A stretch of DNA of 64,000 bases from Zarea fungicola (Eukaryota > Ascomycota > Sordariomycetes > Hypocreales > Cordycipitaceae): positions 1 to 64,000 of the forward strand of contig FWCC01000045.1 of assembly GCA_900169235.1 (NCBI GenBank). The letters run 5' to 3'. Made by a program: the position numbers and the translations under genes. The notes beneath the pieces were generated by a model. The model was not told the origin of the DNA, did not search any database, and saw only the letters and a list, made by a program, of their open reading frames with translations. Positions 11,046 through 23,129 of this stretch are shown piece by piece (within the stretch, counting starts at the first letter, position 1; the number at the start of each line of letters is the position of its first letter).

Positions 11046-12171
11046 GTAGAATATACTGTTGTGAGATGAGATGCATGAGCGTCGACATATAATGAATAAG
11101 CTAACAAGTTGAAGCATTCTTTAGTGGCAGATCCTGCTTAGTAAAGCGACATCGGGCATGCGTGCGGGTATTCGGGTATCGGGTACAGCCTCATGGGGAT
11201 ACTAGCTCGAGCTAAGCTTAAACACATAAGCCCGAGGGCGAAGATCCATTCGTCTTACAATCACAGTATATTCGGAGATGTAAAACATATCTGCCTGACA
11301 GTCTTCAGGATATGCATGGGCTTGTACGCCCTTCAAGTATACATGCTGTGATTTAGATTTCCGGAACATCAACTATCTGCAGTAGAATTGAAACAATTCA
11401 GTGACAAGCTTGCCGACAGCTTAACAGCAGCTCGAAACGACATCGACAAACATGACTCGACACATTCTCAACATTATTAGGGCCGACCTTGGCGTGTGGA
11501 GCGCCCTGTCAGCAAAACGGGCGCTTTAAGTTGAAGGAAAAGAAAATAGAAGTCAAACCTGTCCTTTTGGTCGCCTTACCTGACCCAAGTGGCGTCCCGG
11601 GTCGCAGGAGACGGATGCGCCAACGTGATGGAGCACGATCACATGCCTGACTTCACGGCGTCGGACAGAAAATTCTTCCGCGAATTTATTGAGTCCACGG
11701 AGATAACTAAATCAACCGTCAGCATTTGCGGACTCGCCGAATACCCAACCCTTGGCGTTGAATATTGACGCCGGTTTCTGTGAACCATTGAAGGATACGT
11801 GCAGTCAAGGCAGCGGCATCACGAGATTGACAGGAACTATAGTATTTAAGATGAAAGGAGGCTAGAGACACCAGAAATTCTCGGTTGTGATCTGGTGTCT
11901 CTGGCCTCCTTTCATCTCAAATACTGTAGTTCCTGTCGATCTCCTGTTAAAAAGAACTCAAGCACAGTCTGGACTCAGCCAAGGTCATCTCGAGAGCAAG
12001 AGAATTTCATAAAGTGGGAAATATGGACAAAAGTCTATATACAAAATATGTGCAGGTGAAGTATATACAAAGAATTCCAAATGAATGCACGCCAAATGCT
12101 AAACAGTCGTCATGCCGTTACCACGTTCCGCCCAGTGCCTACTGGGACTCAGGTTTCTCACTTTGTCCGCT
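11046..12171. other. intergenic region containing foldback element
   Basis: Promoter of the Zn2Cys6 gene and 3' flank of the chitinase. The notable content is the inverted repeat at 11823-11943. No ORF supported. Confidence 0.5.
11823..11943. repeat. long inverted repeat (53-bp arms, 15-bp loop)
   Basis: The left arm 11823-11875 and right arm 11891-11943 are reverse complements with 4 differences in 53 positions. The arms share blocks such as GACAGGAACTA, GATGAAAGGAGG and AGAGACACCAGA. All four differences are transitions in which the left arm carries A/T; three fit CpA to TpA (on one strand or the other), the RIP signature, and the fourth is CpG to TpG. It could be a MITE-like relic or a source of hairpin RNA. 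No terminal transposase or clear target-site duplication was seen. Confidence 0.85.
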
Positions 12172-13218
12172 CTACGTAGTTCCAAGGCGGGCCTTGACGT
12201 TGTCACCGAATGTCCAGCTCTTGGAGCCATCCCAGTTGATGGACCAGGTCATCAGACCCTTCAGGGCGCCGTTGTATTTAGCCAAGGCCTGGGTGACGAG
12301 AGCTGGGGTCATGTAGCCGCCGCCGGCACCGTTCTGGGCGGGAAGGCCAGGAACCTGCTTGTCATAGGGGACCTTGATCGTGACACCCTGGACGACGAGG
12401 CCCTTGTTCAGGCAGTCAGTCTGGGCCTGGAAGCCCTGGACCGTGCCGGCGTTGTACGAGTCGCCGCTGCAGCCGTACATGGCGCCGTTGTAGTACTGCA
12501 TGTTCAACCACCAGAGGCGGCCGTTGTCGGCGTACTTCTTGATGATGGGCAGGTAGGAGCCCCAGATGGATCCGTAGGTGATGCTTCCGCCAGTCACGTA
12601 GGCAGTCTCGGGAGCCATGGTGAGGCCAAAGTTGGCAGGCATCTGGGCAAGCACGCCGTCAATGACTCTGATCAGGTTGGCCTGCGAGGTGGAGAGGGTG
12701 TTGATGTTGCCGCTGCCGGTGAGGCCAGACTCAATGTCAATGTCGATGCCGTCAAAGTTGTACTTCTTTAGAATGGGGACGATTGTGGAGATGAACTTGT
12801 CCGCGACCTTGGACTGGCTGAGGTCGATGGCAGCCGTGGCACCACCAATGGACATGAGAATTGTCTGTCCGGCCGCCTTGGCCGCGCACATCTCGGCGGG
12901 GGTTGCAACCTTTACACCGGTATCCATGCCATCTTCCCAAAGCGCCGTGCCGTCGGGGAGGATGACGGGGAAGGCGGCATTGATGACATTGTAACCGTGT
13001 TGTCTGATGAGGGGGTTTGTGATTGGTGTCCAACCGAACGGTGGGTGTACGCCGTTGCTAGATCCATCCCAGTTCTCCCAGTAGCCCTGGAGAACCTTGC
13101 CAGTAGGGCGTCCCTTGGTCGCGCAAGTGTCTGCTCTGGGAGTAACTGGTGAGGCACCGACGAGGCCAGATGCGACAAGCGGTAGCAGCGCAAGGCTGGT
13201 TTGGAAGAAAGGCGCCAT
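12172..13218 (-). CDS. chit36: secreted GH18 endochitinase (Chit36/Bbchit1 type)
   Basis: Single exon, 348 aa, cleaving beta-1,4-GlcNAc chains of chitin outside the cell. Residues 1-23 form a signal peptide (TSLALLPLVASGLVGASP), probably followed by a short propeptide to the PRAD region. The catalytic TIM barrel shows SIGGAT on beta3 and the DxxDxDxE motif (FDGIDIDIE) with the catalytic Glu, followed by LTMAPE, MQYYN and a C-terminal GLMTWSINWD. Length and intronless structure match the Trichoderma Chit36 and Beauveria Bbchit1 family, recognised here from family knowledge. No chitin-binding module is present. The start at 13218 was preferred over an in-frame codon 15 bp upstream because it places the hydrophobic signal at the N-terminus. 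Confidence 0.95.
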   Translation of the reverse strand: MAPFFQTSLALLPLVASGLVGASPVTPRADTCATKGRPTGKVLQGYWENWDGSSNGVHPPFGWTPITNPLIRQHGYNVINAAFPVILPDGTALWEDGMDTGVKVATPAEMCAAKAAGQTILMSIGGATAAIDLSQSKVADKFISTIVPILKKYNFDGIDIDIESGLTGSGNINTLSTSQANLIRVIDGVLAQMPANFGLTMAPETAYVTGGSITYGSIWGSYLPIIKKYADNGRLWWLNMQYYNGAMYGCSGDSYNAGTVQGFQAQTDCLNKGLVVQGVTIKVPYDKQVPGLPAQNGAGGGYMTPALVTQALAKYNGALKGLMTWSINWDGSKSWTFGDNVKARLGTT

Positions 13219-16110
13219 TGTGAGTGAACGCAAAGAACAGAGAGTCCAAGAAGTAGTCTTTTCAAGTCCGAGCTCTTGAGTTTGTTGGAGGCTTGATTAT
13301 TTCCTCCATGAGATCTCAGGGAGCATCCCGTCCTATTTATCTTAACTTGTCAAGTCCACGCACCGACACCACGATCCCCCACGAAGTGCGACGAGGTAGC
13401 ATCGTGATGATCTCAACACCCAGGTCACGATAATGCCCTTGAGACAGAGCGGCCAGTAGCGCCGAGTAACGACCAGTTAACGTTACGTGGGATCTGTGAG
13501 AGCGTGGTTAGTTTAGCCAGTATTGGTATGGCAGGCAATATACTCACCTGGTGTAGTTATTAGAAGGACCATGACATCCACAGACGCGTGTGGGTGTAGG
13601 GCTCATGGCCCCCGCATGGCCATTTTACTCCATGGGGAATCACGTTTCACCAAAAAAAGAGGCTCGTGATTGATGTGCCAGTGGATTTCCTAGAAAGGCA
13701 TGTAGCAACCTACCTAGCTCCGGTGGGCTTTTGCTTACAGGTGCCATTGCACCCAATTTGTGGTTTCACTAAGAACGGCCCCTGCTCGAATGGGCGATTT
13801 TAGCTTAATTTTTGCGGGGAGAAGCTTCTGCCACCGCTCCTTTTGCATGTCTGGAATGCATGAGGCTATGTAGATAATCTGGGGTAATACTGCATACATT
13901 GCCAGTATTCTTGAGCCGTGATGATCAACAACGACATAATCTTGCCATCTTCCTGCGACTGACCGTTGAAACTTGATGCTGAATGAGATGCCAACTGGAA
14001 AACCGTGAGCGGGAATTTAGCTCATGGGCTTGGTACCCTGCCATTCCTCGCCCCCCACACAAGAAGGCCACTCCAGAATCTGGTGCGGTGGAGGACGGGA
14101 TAACCACTTTGCCCAGGCAAGCTTGGCAGGCCGTGTTACACTAGGAACGGACTGAGTATGGGGAACAGACAATATATTGGTTCGCACCTTGATCCATACT
14201 ACGCGTTGCTGGAAACGTATTACCAGGAAGCCACATTGTAGCATCTGGAGCTTAGTAGGTTGCTATCTCGTGGCTGATCGGGTTGGTGGAAAGTGCGTCG
14301 GCATTTGGGCCGCCATTCAGCGCGTTATTTTCTGGTTCCTTGTGCGATGATGATGCCGTGCATGCCTATGCAGCACTCCCATGCCGCCACATTGTGGGGT
14401 TGGAGGGTATACAACCATTGCTTATTCTAGAAGCAGCGAATTGGGTCTCGTGGTTCCCATGTCCTTGGCTAGGCAAGGGGTCTCTGATCAGCATCATTTG
14501 TTACTGCGCAAGCCATTCACGAGTATCTTGCGCAGGTGCCAGCTGCAGATTAGGCCACCTATAGGGCCACCTGCACCAAGTTAACATTTTAATCTCTCGA
14601 ACTGAAAGTAGCTAGTGTTGTGATCCCAAGACTCAACGCCACACGTTTGGCGTTGACTATACTCTCACCTGCCGTATCTCCTCCATGTTAATGTCAAGGA
14701 TGGGCCAATCCGATCGCGGCACGGACCAGCGGAAGAAACATTGCTTATTGGCATACGATGCAACTGGGGAGTTGCTCCGGTCAATTTACCTCTAGTATCG
14801 ATTGGCGTCACTGGTCGACTCATTTCGCTGAGTGGCTTATCTCTGTGATCATCCAGTCTTTGGTGGCGGTGTTTTGGCTTGGTGCAGATAAGATGCTTAC
14901 GGGAGCCTCGGTCATTTTACGCCGTTAGTCTCGTCCCCCTAGATTAACTGTTTATGTGTCACGGCGCCATCTTCAAAACCGCATATATGTGGTTGAGCTG
15001 CAGTAGATAAAACTTATCCTCCTAAGCCAAGAGCATCCGCTCGCCGCTACAAGCGTACTGCTAGCCCAGCCTCGTCAGGAACCAACGACGGGCGCTGTCG
15101 GGATCTCGCCAGGCTAAGTTTGGATCGACAATAATGCTCAGCACTGGCTCGTCGAACAAAGTTGATAGCCAGTAAATGTGGCTGCATGTCCAAGGGGAGA
15201 TAGGCAATTTCTCATGATTGGCGCACCAGCCCTATCGTAGCGAGATACTGATTGACGAATGGAGCACCCGTCCAATCAAGCAGGGAATTGGACGAATACT
15301 TTCAGATGATAGCTGACTTTCCGTGATTACTTATCTTGGTAATTTAATTGCCAAAAAAAAAAGAGTTGCAGTTTCTTGCTAGTTCTTGTGCCTTGCCACC
15401 ATCCACGGCCCGGTCCGAAACCTAAAGTATGATGGGCAATCTTGTAAAAATCGAGTGGCTGGATCTATAATCCAGTTGAAAACCACCCCTGACGAGAAGA
15501 TACATTGCTTACAGCTGCAATTAATGGTGGACGTCCTTGCCAAAGTAATAAGCCACTGTCATGTTGAGTAAGAAAACCGTTGAGCCTGACCAACTACTAG
15601 TGTCGTGATTCACAAAACTCTGCCGTACTGTCGCTTCCCCGTGGTGTATTTGACCTGTCATGTTTATAGCTTATAGTAGGATAACGGCTTAAATGGTCAA
15701 TGTAGTCGACCACGAGGGAAAAAAATTATATAGATTGTTGACAACCCGAGGCTTTCTGTAATTTCTGCCACCACCGAGGCATTTGCCGCCTCGTGCGAAT
15801 CAGTACGATTGAGGGATCGATAGAGCGGACGGTCGGATTTTATCAATTTTCTAAAAGTTGGGTTGTGTTGATGATAATCATGCCATATATGGCAAGAGAT
15901 TTTCAGCGATCATACAATTTAACAAACTACAAAGTCTTTGTCATCTGCTTCATCTTACAACCCTGGGGTTGATTTGTAAGAGACATGTGATGCTCTAGAT
16001 ATCGACGGAGGTTTTGCCTTACGCTGCAACCATACTATCCTTGTCAAACCATATTCAAAAATTTCCAAAATTATCCCTGCAAGATGATGAGCCGATTGCA
16101 GCGGAGACCC
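13219..16110. other. long intergenic region (2.9 kb)
   Basis: Contains the chitinase promoter on its left and the 3' flank of the Zn2Cys6 gene ending at 16111 on its right. Small open frames occur, but none has a start, splice pattern or motif I can support. It contains poly-A/T tracts (for example 15352-15363). It may hold a degenerate or non-coding gene that cannot be recognised by eye. Confidence 0.45.
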
Positions 16111-18442
16111 TCAGTACTGAAATGGCATTGTCAGCGCATCAAAGTTGGAAGAGTCAAACAGTTCGGCGGCCAAGTAGGGTCCCAGGCCGCTATTGTCATC
16201 CAGCAGATCAACCATGCCCATCAAATCACTGCCACCAAAACTATCAAGCATGTTTGATTCTGTAGAATGCTGGGATATAGTTTCGGCGGATGCCGCTGGT
16301 TGTAGTACACAGGTTAGCCGTTGTACACTGTATTTAGTTTGGCAATGTTGTCGCTCTCCACCTACATCTGTTATCCTTTAGTTGGCTGAGGTATCGAATG
16401 TACTTGACACATCTTTTCACCGTCGGGTTTTCATTGTCAATATTCTCCAGGGCATCGGCGGCGTTGACGAGGCTCGCGCGACACCTGGCGACAAAATAAT
16501 CGGGGTCACCACAGGAGTAAAACTGGGCACTAAGCATTCCACCAGAGGTCATCAGTGCTGCCGTGAACACTACAAGGTCCAAGCTCGTTAATTCAAACGC
16601 TAGAAATTGGAATCTGAGAATTGACTCACCATAGTGCAGCGTGAAAAACCATACTCCTAAGTTGCTATCTTCCACAGGGCCATCGCGAAGTACGGACACG
16701 GCAATGCCAATTACAGCTTCTGCAGATCCAATACAGTTGAACGCTAGCTCCATAGCTTCCCTTGATGTGCCAGTAAGCTTTTTACCTGTAACACCATTCA
16801 TTCTTGACAGGTGCCTGAGGGAAACGCAAAGTAGAGGGCGACGAATCAGCATCGATACGCTGTGGTAACGGAGTGTGAGAATGGCGCGCAGCTTATTCAT
16901 GCGGGAGCTTGTTTTCAATCCTGGATTGGACGGAGAGAACAACGGATATTCGGGCGGTAGGTTACGAACCCATCGATACAGTTCATCTGTGAGGTTTCGA
17001 GCAGTCTGGATCACAGCAGACTCGTCTTCGTCTTGCCAAGCACCAGCACCACTATTGCCCTTGTACTGAGTTTCTATGGACACACCCATTATTCGGTAAA
17101 GCTGAACAGAGTGTATCAAGAAGTCTGTGGCGCAAGTCGCAGCCTCAACTTCTTCTGCGCTCTGGATGGTGTCTTGTACAAGCCACGGTTCGGGCAGGCG
17201 AACCGTCGTACCACCAGCCATAACCGAGCAGGGCCGACCAAATGTTATTGCTAGAACAGTATCCAGGCAATAGATTGTATGCCAGGTGCGAACCCTCATC
17301 TCCCGCACAATTGGATCCAGTTGTCGGCCGATCTTGTCGTTGTGCAAGCCAAGAGCCGTCGCGCTTCTCACGAGAAGGCCGTGGATGCTCCATGCCTCGG
17401 CTGCTTGGGGTGTGCCCTGGAGATAGAGCACTTGTAGCAGGAGAAGCTGGACAATGTCAAGACTAACGCTTTGCAGTAATGAAGTGCCACAGAGCGACAT
17501 TGCTTTTCTGTAGAAAACAAGCGACTCCTCATAGCACTCCTTGAATGTCTTGCCATGTGTTCGGTCAATGTTGCTCGAAATGGCAAAAATCAGATTAAGC
17601 TTTCCCAGCCATGCTTTCCCAACTGTTCTGTATCCACTCTCTTTGAAGGCGTTGTACTCTTGCCGAAATGTTCTCTCGTGTAAAAAGGAGAATAAAAGAC
17701 CCATAGTGTTGAAATATCGATCAATCATTTTCTCCATCTCAGCCGAAGCTGGAAGGCGTGAGCCAGTCGCCAGCAATTGAGCGCTTGTTGGAAATGCTGC
17801 CAATAGGGAGTGTTCCGGGCGCATCATTGTCTCGGTTCTTTTATCTGCGTTTTTGTCGCTGATCTGAGGTGGCTCCGGTTTATTAACTCTCCATATTGAT
17901 GCCATCGCGCCAAGTAGATACCGGACAAAGGCGATGTTTGACGATTCTCCAAAGTAAGCACCGGCGCGCTCATCAACAAATGTTATCGCGAGCCCGTCTG
18001 TTCTGCCCTCCGTCTCGATATCTGCTTCAAGAGATTCCAGGACTGTAGTCTCAATTTCATTTCCGCCGTACCTTGCCCCCTCTTTGACATCGTCGTCCCT
18101 CGGCGCATAGCCAGAAAGGTGCCCTACTAATAGATCGTCATGTCTCTGCAGCAAATGTTCTACCTTCTTGAGTCGATGCTCAAGGTCGGCAACATATTCC
18201 TTCTGAACAATGATATTTGTTGAAGAGTCTGGCGCATCGAATTGGCAGTCGAAGCCTAGTTTCTCACATGTGGCGCAAGTTGGTCGACGACCATCACACC
18301 TGCAAGAATTGTTTCAGTTCAAGTGGCTCACATGATGCAATTGTGCCAAGTCCTACCTTGATTTTCGAGTACGGCAAGCAGTGCACGCAAGCGAAATGCG
18401 ACGCCTTTTGGAACCAGTTGCCGGGTTGTCCGAGTCGGCCAT
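16111..18442 (-). CDS. Zn2Cys6 transcription factor divergent to cupin gene
   Basis: Four exons (18442..18357, 18299..16630, 16569..16366, 16295..16111), 714 aa, all phases consistent. The Zn2Cys6 cluster at residues 20-47 (CTAC, RCDGRRPTC, ATCEKLGFDC) is split by intron 1. A coiled-coil linker follows (YVADLEHRLKKVEHLLQ), then the fungal TF domain (WSIHGLLVRSATALGLH, RTWHTIYCLDTVLAITFGRP). Intron 2 (60 nt) contains no stop, but removing it restores LHYVFTAALM, typical of the family C-terminus. Intron 3 (70 nt, GCTAAC branch) leads to an acidic tail rich in D, L and F (LDSFGGSDLMGMVDLLDD) that looks like an activation domain. Reading through intron 3 instead would truncate the protein. It is probably a local regulator of the adjacent cupin and dehydrogenase genes. 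Confidence 0.88.
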
Positions 18443-18619
18443 GACTGTCGGGGACGTAGGGGAAAGGTCGGAAGAAAGCTTGGCAGGGTGGGTTGGGCAA
18501 CCAGGCTCTTAAATACAGCGTCCTCGCACTAACAACCTTAGCAAAAGTTAGCTCTTGCTCGTGTAAGTTCACAAAAAGGCCCTTCCAGAAGCCATCTTTC
18601 TTTCTCGCCAAAACAGAAA
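18443..18619. promoter_or_regulatory. bidirectional promoter, Zn2Cys6 regulator / cupin
   Basis: Only 177 bp separate the two divergent start codons. It contains two directly repeated CGG triplets about 20 bp apart near the regulator start (TGTCGGGG and GGTCGGAAG), the usual half-site of Zn2Cys6 proteins. That suggests autoregulation and co-regulation with the cupin gene, inferred from layout only. Confidence 0.45.
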
Positions 18620-19285
18620 ATGGCCATTACTCCCCTCTTCTTCCTAAAAGGCAAAGGGCCGTCACGCCGATCCAACTGGAACCAGGCTACCCTGGCAGTA
18701 CCTGACAGCCTGAACCGAACCTTTGAAATTCGGTTCGAATGGCGCCGCGGTCTGTTTGTGAATATACAGAGCTACCCTCCACACGACGAGAAACAGCACG
18801 ACAAAGAAACTCTATACCACCCACCGCCGCACTACCACATCTTTGCGGATGAATACTTTCATGTCTCTCACGGGTCGGGAACCTGGCATCTGTGGGACCG
18901 TGATGTGCGTCTAGAAACCGGCGACGAGATTATCATTCCGGCACGAACCTGGCATTGGTTCGAGGGCGACCACAGCACCCATGACCCTCTTACTATTGAA
19001 GTGTATTACGACAAAGGCCAAGCGGAAATGGAGGAACGATTTTTTCGCAACGTGCTCAACTATTTGGCCGACTGCAACCGAGAGAGCATTGAGCCGAGCA
19101 TTTTCCAGCTGCTCATATTCTTCCACTATTTTGAAATGGCGCCAGGCCTCAGAATCACAAGATGGGAGTCGTTAAACTTCGCGCTAAATCTAGGCGTCAT
19201 GTATTTTGGCACGGTGGTTGGTTTGTTGATGGGCTACCAAAAGTCGTACACCGAATATTACCAGTCACAGAAGAAAGCGCAGTGA
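18620..19285 (+). CDS. cupin-domain protein with C-terminal membrane segment
   Basis: Single exon, 221 aa. Both cupin motifs are present: motif 1 as H-x-H-x4-E-x6-G (HYHIFADEYFHVSHG) and motif 2 as GDEIIIPARTWHWFE. This provides three His and one Glu as metal ligands in a beta-barrel. After the barrel comes a helical C-terminus with a hydrophobic stretch (FALNLGVMYFGTVVGLLMGY, about residues 187-206) that is probably a membrane anchor. The substrate is unknown; single-domain cupins range from dioxygenases to isomerases. It shares a promoter with the Zn2Cys6 gene and converges on the zinc alcohol dehydrogenase, so a small catabolic or tailoring module is plausible. Confidence 0.85.
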   Translation: MAITPLFFLKGKGPSRRSNWNQATLAVPDSLNRTFEIRFEWRRGLFVNIQSYPPHDEKQHDKETLYHPPPHYHIFADEYFHVSHGSGTWHLWDRDVRLETGDEIIIPARTWHWFEGDHSTHDPLTIEVYYDKGQAEMEERFFRNVLNYLADCNRESIEPSIFQLLIFFHYFEMAPGLRITRWESLNFALNLGVMYFGTVVGLLMGYQKSYTEYYQSQKKAQ

Positions 19286-19451
19286 GAATTGTATTTACGA
19301 CGGTCTTGTACACTAGTTGTAACAATTTTAAATTGAAATGCAATCAGTAAAGTTTTGCAGATTCCTCATCGGACAGCAAGTGTCTCTCAATACTATTGAC
19401 TGTCTAGCACACCACGCTCAGTCAACAACAGTGAAACCCGGCAGCATACGC

Positions 19452-20640
19452 CTACCAAACAATGACAGGCTTGATGGCATCGCCGCTTCCCATAGCTTTC
19501 AAGGCTTGCATATAATTACCATGCTCAAAGAATGTGACCAGCTTCTCAATTGGAAAGTCTTCCTCCCGCCACCATTTTATCATTTGTGGGATGTACTCGC
19601 TTGTCCTAGCATGTCCTTGCACTGCTCCAAAATATTGCTTGCCACTAACCATGAAACTCTGCATATGAAGGGTAAGGTTTGAATCTGGCATGCCAGTCCC
19701 GACTTGTATAATTTTGCCCATATATCGCGTCGCATCGACCTGAGCAGAGACGAGAGCGGGAAAGGCTGTTGTGTCAATGCTAATGGTGGACCCCAGACCC
19801 TCGCTGGCTTCCTTGATCTTGTCCACAATCTCGGTCATGGTTAAACCGGACGTGTTGATGGCATGTGTCGCCCCCAGCGATTTTGCTAGAGCCAGGCGAC
19901 TCTCCACGCGATCCAGTCCAATAATCACTTTGCAGTTTCTGTTCTTGGCCGCCATGATGGCTGCGAGTCCAACACCGCCCATGCCAGCAACTGTAACGCA
20001 ATCATCTGGACCAGCCTGGGCCACGTTGATGACTGTTCCGCTACCTGTTTGAAGCCCACAGCCAAGCGGCGCCAGAAGCTTCAGGTCATCCCGGCTCAGA
20101 CCCAGGCCGCTGACATTGACGACGGACTTGGCACTGACAACGGAGTGACGAGCCAGGCTAGATTGGCCAAAGAATCGTCCTCCAATACCGCCTTCAAACA
20201 CTGGCTCACCCATAAAGTTGATCTCGAAAAAGTTGGTGCAGTGCGAAGGTGGCCCTGTGGTGCACACATGGCACTCACCACAGTACGAAAAGGAGAGTAG
20301 AACAGGATCGCCTGGCTGTACATTTTTGACGGCACTCCCTGTTTCTACCACGTATCCCGAGCCTTAAAGTAGAAAATCGTGAGAAAAATTATGTACTGCC
20401 GTTGCAGACAAGTATCAGTAGCGTACCTTCATGACCCAACACGCGAGGGTAGTAGACGCCGGGGACACCCAAGTCATCAGCGGTGTTTCCGCAGTGTATA
20501 TCTGTATGGCAAATGCCAGACGCTACCATTTCAACAAGCACCTCATCGGAACGCAGTTCACGAAGAGTCACTGGCTCCAATGCCCATTTACCCTCTGAGA
20601 ATGGCCCTCGCGCGACTAGTGCTTCCGATGTGACTACCAT
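19452..20640 (-). CDS. zinc-dependent medium-chain alcohol dehydrogenase (aryl-alcohol type)
   Basis: Two exons (20640..20427 and 20362..19452), 374 aa. The 64-nt intron joins VLGHEG to SGYVVETG. Catalytic zinc ligands lie in GICHTDIH and GHEG, and structural zinc ligands in the four-Cys loop CGECHVCTTGPPSHC. The Rossmann motif GMGGVGLAAIM precedes GLDRVESRLALAK, whose Asp favours NAD(H). The best family match is the aryl-alcohol / S-(hydroxymethyl)glutathione-like MDR group; the specific alcohol is not readable from sequence. It converges with the cupin gene 166 bp away. The start ATG at 20640 fits the family N-terminus. Confidence 0.92.
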
Positions 20641-21141
20641 GTTGATTCAGAGTCAAGACTGCAACAATGCGCGGATGAAAAAGTTTGCCAAGGCGAGTAT
20701 AGGATGAATACAGAGATGAATTTGTAATAAGATCTCTGCCTATTTTATAAACAGCTGTTGACTTTGCACAGACTACTTCCTCACTTGAGCGGGGTTGAAG
20801 GTGGGGGAATCTCTCGGTAGACGCACACGGGAATGCGCCTACGCCAGAATAGTAGCGGAACTGCATGCTGGAGCTGTTCAGCCTGACATCACAGTAGTGT
20901 CTGCTACTTGTCGACATCAACTACGAATCAATCTAAAGTGGCTGATATGATCTAGCGTCATCGCAGTACAGAGACAATGCATCGACATCACCACAGAGTT
21001 GTTGATTTTCAGGTCTCTGTTGTATACGAACCTGCCCTGAATCTCTCAAGCTATCAGGATGGTTTGAAATAAGTTTGAAACGTTTTTCCCGGTTATCTCT
21101 GTTTACATAAATGTTGCCGCGTATTTTCATCAGCGCCAGTG
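20641..21141. other. intergenic region
   Basis: Promoter of the alcohol dehydrogenase and 3' flank of the ankyrin fragment. It has an AT-rich stretch around 20735-20755. No gene recognised. Confidence 0.45.
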
Positions 21142-23129
21142 TCATATAAATGTTGATGGAGACACATAATCACTTTCTGCTCCAGCCATGGCCGCACCGG
21201 AAATGTCAGGCGACTTCGTCACTGTCCACTCCCGCAGCACTGTTGCAACAACCGAATAATCCCGCAACACGGCCTTCCCAGCGGCCTTTTTGCACCTTAG
21301 CTCGAGCGTATCTGGTCTTGTGTCCCTGGCGAGTAGCATATACACCATGCCGAGGCGTCCATGCTCAGCCGCTGCCTCCAGTGCTGTTCGCCCATCGGTC
21401 TTAGCAGCTGGGGCATTCACGTCTGCGCCTCTGTCAAGAAGAAGAGAGAAAATTGGCATGGAACCAATAAGAGCAGCCCTTTGGAGTGCCGTGGCACCAC
21501 GATTGTCATCGGCGGGCCAATTAACATCTGCGCCTTTTGATAATAGAAATTCTACAATATCTCGGCTCCCGCCCTCAACAGCCTTTTGCAAAGCTATGCC
21601 CCCCTCTTTGGCCGATAGATGACAATGTATGTCCAAATTATCTGCGAGAAGCTGCTTTATGACATCTATTTTTCCTTCTCGAGCAGCGACTTGCAACAAA
21701 AACATATCTCGACTCAAGGAAGTGTGGGAATCGGCGCCCAGCCCAACGGAGAAGAGGCGTTTGAGCAAAGCTACCGGATAGCAACTGAAATGTTCCAGAT
21801 TTGCGAAATTTCGATCCGCAGATGCGCCATGATCCAGGAGAAGTAGAATCATCTTTTGTAGTTTTAAATCAGCATCATATCTAGTCATGGACGCGAGGGC
21901 TACACTCATGGGTAAGGCGACTTGCGCAGGAATGCCTCCTTCCGTTCCATGTTATCCTGCCAATTCGGACTCACACCTGCGGATAAAAGAAGCCTCATCA
22001 CTTTCAAGTGACGATTCTCTACCGCAGCTACCAGTGCTGCAGTCCCCCTGTTACCTTTCAGGTCTACCTTCGCTGCGATGAGTGTTTGACAAAGCAGAAC
22101 TGAACCGGTGGCAGCTGCGCTTTGCATCAATGTTGGACCTTGAGTCGGCGATCCCGAAACTGTGCCGTCAAGGTCAGCACTGGCCTTGATTAGTAGCTGT
22201 ACCGACCCTAAACATTGCTTCTTAATTGCCAGTGCGATTAGGGTGGAAGACCCAAACAGGCTGCCAGACCCAATTGCCTGACTGGGGTTCATTTTGTGCT
22301 CCAGAAGCAGCTCGAGAACCTCCAGGGAGCCGTCCCTGCCAAAAAGACGGCTTTCGCCCAGAAATTCACCAAATTTTCCCACGTCATAACCATGCTCAAG
22401 AAGCGTCCGTAGACCCTGTAGGTTGCGCCCGCTTATAGCGGCCTCAAGGGCAACTTGTCTGTTGTAGCGGGCCAAGGTTATACCATTTACATCAATTCCA
22501 TTTTCAAGAAGCAAATCCAGCATTGAAGTATGCTTAAGATCTTCCCAAGTGTTAAAGTTTAACTTCTGAGGGAATGAAGGGTCGTATGAGTGAATATCGA
22601 CCCCAAGTTGAATCAACCGAGCCGCCATGGGCACATTGCCTGACTCGACTGCAGCTTGAAAGGCTGTTCGGCCGCATATTTCACTAGGTGCTGCGTTTAT
22701 ATCTGCTCCGGAATTGAGCAAAATGTCGGTTATTTCCATGTCTCCACATTCGACAGCGGCCTGAAGAGCTGTTCGACCGATCGGAAGGCAAGCTGGGAAG
22801 TTGACACTGGCCCCTCTTTCCAGTAAAAGCTTTACGGTCCGAGTATTCCCTTTCCTCGAGGCTGCGACCTGTAACGCAGTCCCAAAGCCTCCAATGGCAT
22901 CAACGTCAGCTCCCAAACTTAGCAATCGACGGACTAACGCAGTATTTCCACTTGCTGCCGCTGCCTGGAGCGGCGAGCTAGCAAGCCTCAAATCCCTCAT
23001 GTTGGTAAATGAGAGACCGAGGTCATTGGACTCAAAGTCAGACTTATATGCAAACCCATCCACAGCGTGAGAAAGACCAGCTTTCGACCACTTGCTTTCC
23101 CAGGCCCCTTCATTTAATATTGCCCTCTT
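21142..23129 (-). pseudogene. ankyrin-repeat continuation, cut off by stop and frame break
   Basis: Directly after the stop codon of the Clr5/ankyrin gene the same frame stays open from 23129 to 21906. It encodes about 10 ankyrin repeats (SPLQAAAASGNTALVRRLL, TALQAAVECGDMEITDILL, TAFQAAVESGNVPMAARLI). Near 21940 the homology shifts to another frame, which reads EGGIPAQVALPMSVALAS and then more repeats (IALQKAVEGGSRDIVEFLL, TALQRAALIGSMPIFSLLL) to a stop at 21142. A 56-nt GTGTGA...CAAG intron could join the frames but would delete part of a repeat. The simplest reading is a decaying 3' half of the upstream gene; a separate gene or an unusual intron is the alternative. Confidence 0.55.

Noticed and set aside
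12112..12771. Plus-strand open frame opposite the chitinase
   Set aside because: The antisense strand of a GC-biased secreted enzyme; the chitinase frame has the full GH18 motifs.
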